A DNA stretch of 64,000 bases from Pseudomonas cannabina. Its GTDB lineage: Bacteria; Pseudomonadota; Gammaproteobacteria; Pseudomonadales; Pseudomonadaceae. Each line of letters starts with the position of its first letter. The stretch's first letter is position 1. The notes beneath the pieces were generated by a model. The model ran no database searches and was not told the DNA's origin. It saw only the letters and a list, made by a program, of their open reading frames with translations. The stretch spans positions 868,001-932,000 of the forward strand of contig NZ_FNKU01000001.1 of assembly GCF_900100365.1 (NCBI RefSeq). Direction: 5' to 3'. Of this stretch, positions 57,282 to 64,000 are shown one piece after another. Position numbers and translations under genes: made by a program.

Positions 57282-57414
57282 TCGTCGCACTTGCCGGGCA
57301 GAGCCCAGCACTGGTTAAGCTAGCACTGGTTGATTCGGTCAGGCAGAGTTGCAAATCAGCTCGGTGTGATTGATAGCCTTTTAGTTTGTTATCGCAAGAA
57401 TACGAATTATATAA

Positions 57415-57491
57415 GTGCCCGTAGCTCAGCTGGATAGAGCATCCGCCTTCTAAGCGGATGGTCGCAGGTTCGAGTCCTGCCGGGTGCGCCA
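57415..57491 (+). tRNA. tRNA-Arg (anticodon TCT)
   Basis: 77-base cloverleaf: acceptor GTGCCCG pairs with CGGGTGC (two G-U pairs), D-loop region AGCTCAGCTGGATAGAGC, anticodon loop CTTCTAA with TCT, T-arm GCAGGTTCGAGTCCTGC, encoded CCA. Confidence 0.95.
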
Positions 57492-57542
57492 TTAAAGGCA
57501 GCTTTGGCACAGCAAGTAAGTTTTACCGTCACATGCAATATG

Positions 57543-57618
57543 GTGGGCGTAGCTCAGTTGGTAGAGCACAGGATTGTGACTCCTGCGGTCGTGGGTTCGA
57601 ACCCCATCGTCCACCCCA
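57543..57618 (+). tRNA. tRNA-His (anticodon GTG)
   Basis: 76-base cloverleaf: acceptor GTGGGCG pairs with CGTCCAC, anticodon loop TTGTGAC with GTG, T-arm CGTGGGTTCGAACCCCATCG, discriminator C and encoded CCA. G at 57542 supplies the -1 G opposite the discriminator, characteristic of tRNA-His. Confidence 0.96.
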
Positions 57619-57627
57619 TATTAAAAA

Positions 57628-57656
57628 GGGCGCCAGATTCATAGTCTGGCGCCTTT
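57628..57656 (+). terminator. Terminator-like hairpin between tRNA-His and tRNA-Leu
   Basis: GGCGCCAGA-TTCATAG-TCTGGCGCC, a perfect 9-bp stem, followed by TTTGCTTT. May be a partial terminator or a processing structure of the tRNA transcript. Confidence 0.55.
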
Positions 57657-57674
57657 GCTTTAACAGTTTGAAAT

Positions 57675-57759
57675 GCGGATGTGGTGGAATTGGTAGACAC
57701 ACTGGATTTAGGTTCCAGCGCCGCAAGGTGTGAGAGTTCGAGTCTCTCCGTCCGCACCA
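57675..57759 (+). tRNA. tRNA-Leu (anticodon TAG)
   Basis: 85-base class II cloverleaf: acceptor GCGGATG pairs with CGTCCGC (one G-U pair), anticodon loop TTTAGGT with TAG, long variable arm, T-arm GAGAGTTCGAGTCTCTC and encoded CCA. It is the last recognisable tRNA before the accessory region. Confidence 0.96.
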
Positions 57760-57802
57760 GATATACTTTCGCCGGGCTCCATTGAGAGCCGCGAAAGCCC
57801 GG

Positions 57803-57827
57803 AAAAGCCCGCCTTGTGCGGGCTTTT
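57803..57827 (+). terminator. Rho-independent terminator of the tRNA cluster
   Basis: AAAAGCCCGC-CTTGT-GCGGGCTTTTT: a 9-10 bp stem including the A/T flanks, 43 bases after tRNA-Leu. Confidence 0.88.
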
Positions 57828-57933
57828 TGTTGTGTTGAATTTCTCAGCTGCATCGCGGTGACCCCTCCGCTCCAGCCAGAGCGACGCAGGTCGCGGGCAC
57901 AACAAGGCTCTGTGCCGCGGCCAACGCATGGCG

Positions 57934-59348
57934 CTATTCGTATTCGTTGAGCTGGGGGATGAGCGAGGTGTCATAAGACGCTGCGCTCAGCGTTGCTTTT
58001 ATATGCTGCAGGTTCTGCTGGCTGGCTTTTTTTACCACTTCAAACTTCAGGAAAGGGAAGCCATCGTTCAGCAATTCTTCCCATTTGAAAATGGTGGCAT
58101 TGTTTTCCCCTGCTTTCTGGAAAATACAGTCCGTCTCAAGTCCGGAGGCTTGAAGTCTGCTGGTGAACGTTATTTCGTAATCGCGAATGACTTTGCTCTT
58201 GTCGTTATGGTTGATCACCGTTGACCAGAAGTCTTTGAATGCCTTCGACTGAATGGTTTTCTCGCGAAACACCAAAAAAAGCTTTGCAGGTGTCGAGCAT
58301 GTTCAATGTTTTCAACCAGTCCGATGACGTCAGCAGTGCTGGAGCGGATTTTCCTCATGAGCTCCGGCCCGCCAATGCCGACAGGACCAATGATGCTGTC
58401 GTTGGTCAGGGTGATTTCTTTGCAGTTCTGTAACCAGCTGTTTGCTTTGATGACGTGCGCCCATGCTGCAAAATCAAACCCGGTATTTTGTCTGGCAACA
58501 ATGTTTGAGCAGGCGCTCGCCAGATGTTCGGGTATCACCACGTCGCTGACGTCGGAGGCCACTATCAAAAATACCGACAGTCCGCCGCTGGCAAGTTCTG
58601 TTGCATAGTGGCCTACATGCGGTTTTATGTGCCCATTAGCGCTGTGCGTGATCAGCAATGCAACGCGCTCGGCGGGCGCTGAAGTTTTAAGCACAGTCAG
58701 GGTCGCTGATTCTACTTTCTCATCCCATCGAAGAGGTTCGGCCCGCTGCAGGGGAGCACCGGCTTGCATGCCGGTTTCCAGGTAGTGCTTCAGTGGGTTT
58801 CCAGAGCAGCCTGTGGCTTTTATATAAGCTGCGGCATCGAACCTGGGCGACGGGTTCAGGCCTTCATGGCCGTGCTTGATGAAATGCGCCAAGGGTTCCT
58901 GAAGACCGATTTGGTCCTTGTATTTTGTTGAATAATATTCAGGTTCAAAAAAAGGGTTTGGCTCATACCCCAGGCGACTGCCTGTCTCCGAGTAATGAAA
59001 CAGACAGTTCTTGTGGTGTGATCTGGACTCGGGATGGCAATCCATATACCAGTCGGAGCGGAAGAAAAGGCTGGCCCATCGGCCCTCGGCACATCCGCTT
59101 GACAGGAAATGCTCGGCCGGATCAAGGCCGGCGTTTGACACGTCCGGATACTGGCTCAGATAAAAGTCAGGATCAAAAATACCGAGATTGAGCAATTGCT
59201 TTTTTTCTACGGAAATATCCTGGTATTTGCGGCCCTCGGCGTGGCCGTAATCCAGATAATGCTGCGCTGGATGCAGGCCTGTTGAGGCTAGATCGGGGTT
59301 CAGACGCAGGTATTCTGCTGCAGAGAAATCAAAAGGAAGGGACTTCAT
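57934..59348 (-). pseudogene. RgpF-like (rhamnan synthesis F family) surface-glycan protein, frameshifted at a T7 run
   Basis: The start at ATG 59348 is preceded by AAGGAG. The N-terminal ~210 residues contain about five repeats of the type FDxxxYLxxNPDLxxxGLxPxxHYLxxGxxEGR. The second part (VALLITHSANGHIKPHVGHYA ... TGFDFAAWAHVIKANSWL ... LTNDSIIGPVG) matches the RgpF/PF05045 domain. After about residue 356 (LQSFF) the frame breaks in a 7-base homopolymer (A at 58274-58280 on the plus strand), giving a 377-residue product that ends at 58215. The true C-terminus (VFREKTIQSKAFKDFWSTV ... NEYE) continues in another frame to 57934. One more T would restore a 471-residue protein. Role inferred: surface polysaccharide synthesis. 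Confidence 0.72.
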
Positions 59349-59687
59349 AACACTCCTTTGGTTGTAATGTGTTGTCGGGAGTTGCACAGGTCGTACCCGG
59401 CTTTGCAGGGCGTGAAGGGTGCAGTTGGTGCTGAAATAGCCCGACAAATGAGCATCCTGATCTGCTGCCCAAGGCTTTGATGGCAGGCAAGCAGCCCTTG
59501 CAGTCGAAAGAGTAAGCCCATGAGTAAGCTGAGTAAGGGCTCGGAAAATTGAGCCGGGCAGGACAGGCTTAATGTGGCGTTGAGTTGCGTAGTCGATGAT
59601 CTGAATATCTTCGAGTCGGGGCGTCACGAGCGGGGTGCTCATGCTCGCGACACTGTTGGTTGCGATTTCAACGCTGGCAGCAACGTT

Positions 59688-59708
59688 GCTGGTTATTCAA
59701 TAACCAGC
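59688..59708. other. Palindrome overlapping the stop codon of the lipoprotein gene
   Basis: GCTGGTTATT-C-AATAACCAGC: a perfect 10-base inverted repeat spanning the last codons and stop of the minus-strand lipoprotein gene. It may form a transcript-end hairpin; there is no T-run. The rest of the 344-base gap (59349-59692) shows no gene. Confidence 0.4.
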
Positions 59709-60172
59709 AGAACCTTGGTTTGGCACAGCGTGGATGAGGTCGTGCCAGGGATCTCAATGACAACGCTGTACCCCCCGGACTCCAGTGGCGACAAATCTGC
59801 CTTGAGCGCAAAACCTGTTTTCAACAATTTTTCATTGTTGAAAACCTTCACCAGGTCTGGGCGATCGACAATGACAGGGTCTTTGAATGTGGTGGGGGTA
59901 CCTTTGTAGCCGGACAGGCGAAGTCTGATTTCCTTTGGAGCGTCCTGGTTGGCGGTATCGATTGCCCATCCGCTGAATTCCACCAGGCCTCGCGGTACAT
60001 AAACGCTCGCGCCTGTCTTTCCGGCAATTGAGTCAATGGCGCATTTATCGGATGAGTAATAAGTAGTCTTGGCGGTTGCTGCGTTTCCCTGGCTTCCTTC
60101 TTTTTCATTGCATCCCGTAAGTGTTGCTGAGGTAATCGCGAGAAAAGTAAGTGCAGCCATTATCTTGTACAT
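59693..60172 (-). CDS. Lipoprotein of unknown function, 159 aa
   Basis: The start at 60172 is chosen for the upstream AGGAAA and because it gives a proper signal: MYKIMAALTFLAITSATLTGC with the lipidated Cys at residue 21. The mature domain has a strand-rich segment (SVYVPRGLVEFSGWAIDTANQDAPKEIRLRLSGYKG) resembling carbohydrate-binding-like or glycan-linked domains; the similarity is a visual impression only. It is upstream of the RgpF-like gene on the same strand, so it may belong to the same surface-glycan cargo. Family not recognised. Confidence 0.65.
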   Translation of the reverse strand: MYKIMAALTFLAITSATLTGCNEKEGSQGNAATAKTTYYSSDKCAIDSIAGKTGASVYVPRGLVEFSGWAIDTANQDAPKEIRLRLSGYKGTPTTFKDPVIVDRPDLVKVFNNEKLLKTGFALKADLSPLESGGYSVVIEIPGTTSSTLCQTKVLLVIE

Positions 60173-60208
60173 GGTTTTTCCTGGGGAATGACGCGGTGTA
60201 TAGGGCAT

Positions 60209-61008
60209 AGACTTCTTGACTATTCAAACGTTCGGAAGTGCTGTCGGCGCGACGCGAAAATTATGCGGCTCATCGGTAGCGAAGCGTTCGTACATGCAGC
60301 AGAAAGCGGCGAAATCAGGGTGTTGATTATGGAGTGGATAACCGTGCAGTACAAGGGCGCAGCAGCGCCTTGGCGGCGGCGCTGGCCCTGGTCGAGCATC
60401 ACGTCGACTCGCGGGTAGCGGGTCGCCGGCCCTGCATAGCGTCCTGCGTGTTCTAAAACAAGGCTGCGTAACAGTGCGAACGAACGTCTTGCTGATGCGG
60501 GCGTGATACGAATGAAATGATGTTTCTGCAACTATTAATGTTTTTTTAGTAAGCGGTTTGCAGAGGGGCAGGTCGCACATTTTTGCCTTTGAAGTTGTGC
60601 TGCTTTTTTACAGTTTGAGGTGTGCTGGCTGCAGCGTTCAGCGAATATAAGTTGGCTCGACTGTCAAGTGTTCCCTGGGCGGAGAGGTCATTGATCGCCC
60701 ACTGGGGTTGTTTTCGGTGCAGGGCTCCAGCCGGCGGGTTGCTGAAGTTATTCGTATGGAAAATGTCAGCCCTGTCAAATGCTTGCAATGGGTGGCGCGC
60801 CACGGCCACGTTGTGTACGATGCGCGCCGGGCCGGATCAGGCTCGAAGCTGCCCGGCGGATCGAATCAGTCGCGCAAAAGTGCATCGATTCCAGGCTTCG
60901 AGCCTGAAGCTTTGCATGGCAGGTCGATGGAGATTCTTTCGTACTCTCCTTTGGTCATTACACATGCGATTGCGAGTGAAGGCTCGGGTTGCAAGAAAGG
61001 CCGCTTTG
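60209..61008. other. Non-coding-looking 0.8-kb segment left of the IS element
   Basis: No convincing gene, tRNA or repeat is visible. Open frames here lack a ribosome site and have biased, low-complexity translations. The right end (AAAGGCCGCTTTG, 60996-61008) is the left half of a terminator hairpin interrupted by the IS element, so a plus-strand transcript may end here. The segment could be a decayed gene. Confidence 0.5.
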
Positions 61009-61088
61009 CAGACTGTGTGAAAACCTAGCAATCTGCGCAGCGCTCAAAGAAAATGCTCCTTATCGAAAGATACAGAGCATTTTTCATT

Positions 61089-62513
61089 ATGGCCTACATC
61101 CAAGGTGAGTCCCGCAGCCAGACCAGCCTATTCCCGGTCTCGCTGGAAGAGTTGATCCCCGAGGATCACCTCGTTCGTGTCATTGACCTGTACGTTGCCA
61201 GGCTCGATCTGGTGCAACTGGGCTTCGATAAAGCGATTCCAAAAAGCACGGGGCGCCCTGCTTATGATCCCGCCGATCAGCTAAAACTCTACCTCTACGG
61301 CTATTTTCAGCGGATTCGCTCATCGCGACGTCTTGAAGCCGAGTGTCAGCGCAACATCGAAGTGATGTGGCTGATCAACCGGCTCAAGCCCGACTTCAAG
61401 ACCATCGCCGATTTTCGCAAGAACAATAAACCCGCCTTCATCGCGACCTGCCGTGCTTTCGTTCGGTTTTGTCGCACGGCAGGCTTGATCGCCGGTGAGT
61501 TGGTGGCCATCGACGGCAGCAAGTTTCAGGCGGTCGCATCCTCACGGCGTCATGTGAATTTGAAGCAGCTCAAGCGCCAGGAAGAAAAACTGGATAAGCG
61601 CATCGCTCAGTATCTGGCCGAGCTGGATGAGGCCGACAAGGCTGAAACCACAGATTCAATTGATCGCAGCGCAATCAAGGTAGCCCTGGCACAGCTTGAG
61701 GCTCGACAACAGGATAATCAGAGTTGCCAGGCACTGATGCGTTCGATGGGCATCGAGCAGTTCAACACCCATGAAAGCGATGCCCGAATGATGCGCACGG
61801 CCAAAGGGCCACGTGTGGCCTACAACGTGCAAACCGTCGTGGACGCCGAGCATTGCCTGATTTTGCATCATGAGGTCACCCAAGATGGCGATGACCGAAA
61901 GCAACTGGAGCCGATGGCCAAGGCCGCCAAAGCAGAGTTACAGCAAGATGATCTGACGGTCACTGCCGATGCCGGCTACTCCAATGGCAAGCAGTTTCAG
62001 GCCTGCGAGGATGCTTCGATTACGGCCTATGTACCGCCCAATCGTTCGAAAAACCCTGGCAGTCAGGAAGAGCAGCTCTTTGAGCGAAAAGACTTTATCT
62101 ATGAGACCGGACACGATCGTTTCCAGTGTCCGGCAGGCAAATGGTTAACGCTAAAACAGCACAACAAAGGTGATCGGATCTATCAGGCTGAGGTCGATGA
62201 CTGCGCCAACTGCGCGCTGAAAACGCAATGCACTCGAGCCCGGCGCCGTTATGTCTCACGACATGCCCATGAAGAGGCTTTCGAGCGGATGGAGCAAAGA
62301 ATGCAGGCGCATCCTGAGATGATGGCCAACCGAAGATCCATCGTTGAGCACCCCTTCGGCAACCTCAAGCAATGGCTATTTGGTAATGGCCGTTTCTTGC
62401 TGCGACAACTGGAGGGTACAAAAGCTGAAATGGCCTTGGCGGTGAATGCCTATAACCTGAAACGAGCGATTAAAGTGCTCGGTGTGCGCCATCTGATGGC
62501 TTTGATGGGCTGA
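61089..62513 (+). CDS. IS1182 family transposase
   Basis: 474 residues from ATG 61089 (MAYIQGESRSQTSLFPVSLEELIPEDHLVRVIDLY), the usual start of the family; an in-frame ATG at 61053 is the alternative. The DDE catalytic triad can be placed at Asp142 (VAIDGSKF), Asp294 (VTADAGYS) and Glu420 (RSIVEHPFGNLKQW). A Cys cluster (VDDCANCALKTQC) matches the family zinc-like region, and a coiled-coil segment follows the first Asp. No frameshift or stop inside. Confidence 0.93.
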   Translation: MAYIQGESRSQTSLFPVSLEELIPEDHLVRVIDLYVARLDLVQLGFDKAIPKSTGRPAYDPADQLKLYLYGYFQRIRSSRRLEAECQRNIEVMWLINRLKPDFKTIADFRKNNKPAFIATCRAFVRFCRTAGLIAGELVAIDGSKFQAVASSRRHVNLKQLKRQEEKLDKRIAQYLAELDEADKAETTDSIDRSAIKVALAQLEARQQDNQSCQALMRSMGIEQFNTHESDARMMRTAKGPRVAYNVQTVVDAEHCLILHHEVTQDGDDRKQLEPMAKAAKAELQQDDLTVTADAGYSNGKQFQACEDASITAYVPPNRSKNPGSQEEQLFERKDFIYETGHDRFQCPAGKWLTLKQHNKGDRIYQAEVDDCANCALKTQCTRARRRYVSRHAHEEAFERMEQRMQAHPEMMANRRSIVEHPFGNLKQWLFGNGRFLLRQLEGTKAEMALAVNAYNLKRAIKVLGVRHLMALMG

Positions 62514-62545
62514 GCGGACATTTTTTTCGTCTGCTGCCAATACAA

Positions 62546-62576
62546 AAAAAACGCCCCGAACAAGTCGGGGCGTTTG
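62546..62576 (+). terminator. Terminator inside the IS element, after the transposase
   Basis: A-run, AACGCCCCGA-ACAAG-TCGGGGCGTT stem-loop; 30-odd bases after the transposase stop and inside the right inverted repeat, so it travels with the element. It may also shield flanking genes from read-through. Confidence 0.75.
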
Positions 62577-62615
62577 CTTGGGCCTTCATCAGTGTGTTTT
62601 CACACAGTCTGTTTG

Positions 62616-62933
62616 AGCGGTTTTTTTGTTTCAGCGTATTCGCTCTACCGTCTCGCTGATCGGCTGGCTTCTCGCCGTCGGTCGAGTGGGGCGTGCTACG
62701 TGGACGGAGTCGGTCGTCTCCGGTGCTGATGCTTCCTTATATAGAAGCCGTGCCAGACGCGTCGCCGAGGGTGCAGGGCTTTTTTCTTCCTGGCACCGCA
62801 GTGCTCCGCTTTCGTCCTATAAATCCACCCTTTTTCAGTAGGGTGACTTCTTGAGTATGACCCACTAGAATGCATGCCCTTGATTCTGGGGTCGGAAACG
62901 GCCGGCTAACGTCTGTGCAACGAGGAATATCCA
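62616..62933. other. Gap between the IS element and tig, with terminator remnant and tig leader
   Basis: The first bases (AGCGGTTTTTTT, 62616-62627) are the right half of the terminator interrupted by the IS. The remaining 300 bases show no gene. A possible -10 for tig is TAGAAT (62866-62871) but without a good -35, so the tig promoter is not fixed. Confidence 0.4.
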
Positions 62934-64000
62934 TGCAAGTTTCTGTTGAAAACACTTCCGCTCTTGAGCGCCGCATGACCATTGGCGTGCCCGCCGAACG
63001 CATCGAGACTGAAGTCAACAAGCGTCTGCAGCAGACCGCGCGCAAAGCCAAGATCCCGGGCTTTCGCCCAGGCAAAGTGCCGATGAGCGTCATCCGTCAG
63101 CGTTACGAAGACGGTGCACGACAGGAAGCGCTGGGCGATCTGATTCAGGCGACCTTCTACGAAGCTGTGGTCGAGCAAAAGCTGAACCCGGCCGGTGCGC
63201 CTGCTGTAGAGCCAAAGTCCTTCGAGAAAGGCAAAGATCTGGAATACGTGGCTACTTTCGAAGTATTCCCGGAATTCACCGTCGCCGGTTTCGAGACCAT
63301 CGCGGTAGAGCGTCTGTCCGCCGAGGTGGCTGACAGCGATCTGGACAACATGCTGGAAGTGCTGCGCAAGCAGAACGTTCGCTTCGAAGTCACCGATCGC
63401 GCCGCTCAGAACGAAGATCAGTTGAACATCGATTTCGTGGGCAAGGTCGACGGCGAAGTCTTCGCTGGCGGTTCTGCCACTGCAACCCAGCTGGTTCTGG
63501 GTTCCGGCCGCATGATCCCGGGCTTCGAAGACGGTCTGGTCGGCGCCAAGGCCGGTGAAGAGCGCGTTTTGAACGTAACCTTCCCTGAGGACTATCAGAA
63601 CCTCGAGCTGGCTGGTAAAGCAGCCGAGTTCACCGTGACCGTCAATACCGTTTCCGAGCCAAAGCTGCCTGAGCTGAACGAAGAGTTCTTCAAGCAGTTC
63701 GGCATCAAGGAAACCGGCATCGAAGGCTTCCGCGCCGAAGTTCGCAAGAACATGGAGCGCGAGCTGCGTCAGGCGATCAAGTCCAAGGTCAAGAATCAGG
63801 TGATGGACGGTCTGCTGGCTGCCAACCCGATCGAAGTGCCTAAAGCGCTGCTGGAAAACGAAGTCAATCGTCTGCGCGTTCAGGCCGTTCAGCAGTTTGG
63901 TGGCAACATCAAGCCTGACCAGTTGCCGGCCGAGCTGTTCGAAGAGCAAGCCAAGCGTCGTGTCGAGCTGGGCCTGATCGTTGCCGAGGTCGTCAAGCAG
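62934..64000 (+). CDS. tig: Trigger factor, 5' part
   Basis: Starts at ATG 62934 with GAGG at 62923-62926 and runs off the window, so about 355 of the usual ~436 residues are visible. The N-terminal ribosome-binding domain has the signature GFRPGKVP at residues 43-50 ([15 protein letters not shown]). The PPIase (FKBP-like) domain follows ([16 protein letters not shown] ... [20 protein letters not shown]), then the start of the C-terminal chaperone domain. Trigger factor binds nascent chains at the ribosome exit. clpP-clpX-lon usually follow in Pseudomonas, outside this window. Confidence 0.95.

Larger units (their letters stand above)
61005..62615. mobile_element. Complete IS1182-family insertion sequence with TTTG target duplication
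   Basis: The element spans 61009-62611 (1603 bp). The ends are perfect 16-bp inverted repeats: CAGACTGTGTGAAAAC at 61009-61024 and its complement at 62596-62611. The 4-base direct repeat TTTG flanks it (61005-61008 and 62612-62615). It encodes one full-length transposase and carries an internal terminator near its right end. Intact ends, intact target duplication and an undamaged gene suggest a recent, possibly still active insertion. Confidence 0.92.

Noticed and set aside
57760..61008. A tRNA-Leu-integrated genomic island with flanking attachment repeats
   Set aside because: No integrase and no second copy of the tRNA 3' end (GTTCGAGTCTCTCC) was found before tig, so site-specific integration is not supported.
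60622..61028. Two overlapping plus-strand frames left of the IS element
   Set aside because: No ribosome site, no recognisable domain, and composition unlike neighbouring proteins; one extends to the inverted repeat of the IS by chance.

Overview
The window is about 64 kb of chromosome from a fluorescent Pseudomonas, most likely of the P. syringae group. The basis is gene content and order (NAD-glutamate dehydrogenase gdhB, acnB, glnS-cysS, folD, a tRNA cluster and tig), the REP/REPIN-type intergenic palindromes, and GC-rich codon use. Most of it is conserved core genome. The clearest accessory region is the roughly 5 kb between the tRNA-Leu gene and tig.

Layout. 1-2250: the end of a three-gene stress/membrane module (DUF350 membrane protein, DUF1190 lipoprotein, glutathionylspermidine-synthase-like ligase). 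2250-7870: a sigma54-type promoter followed by a DUF1329 protein, a YCF48/BNR repeat protein and an MMPL/RND exporter, which look like one envelope transport system. 7920-15030: a sugar-acid catabolic locus (GntR/FadR regulator, arabonate-type dehydratase, MFS transporter, AraD1-family FAH protein), then a small DUF5629-type protein and a secreted beta-propeller lactonase. 15670-20560: sbcC-sbcD. 20600-27420: a six-gene MoxR/Bat operon with overlapping or near-overlapping genes. 27600-34010: a PDC-hydrolase-like amidohydrolase, a small unknown protein and gdhB. 34090-37540: mntP with a yybP-ykoY manganese riboswitch, then acnB. 37945-42680: a DUF1289 protein, miaE, and a marR-emrA-emrB efflux operon whose emrA is frameshifted. 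43190-47750: lpxH-ppiB, glnS, cysS. 48030-56200: an AcoR-type sigma54 activator divergent from a six-gene ABC importer that resembles the rhizobial glycerol transporter GlpSTPQUV. 56270-57760: folD and tRNA-Arg, tRNA-His, tRNA-Leu. 57930-60170: a frameshifted RgpF-like surface-glycan protein and a lipoprotein. 61009-62611: a complete IS1182-family element with 16-bp inverted repeats and a TTTG target duplication. 62934 to the end: the 5' part of tig.

Main points for follow-up: (1) the importer's two ATPases are degenerate in complementary places, which predicts one consensus and one degenerate ATP site, and the operon has a sigma54 -24/-12 promoter preceded by five TGTTCA repeats; (2) the IS element sits in the loop of what was a Rho-independent terminator; (3) two genes are broken by short indels, emrA (probably a 5-base deletion) and the rgpF-like gene (a T7 run where T8 restores the frame, possibly phase-variable); (4) several long inverted repeats and a 100-bp tandem REPIN duplication lie between genes. 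All family calls come from reading the sequence; no database search was run.
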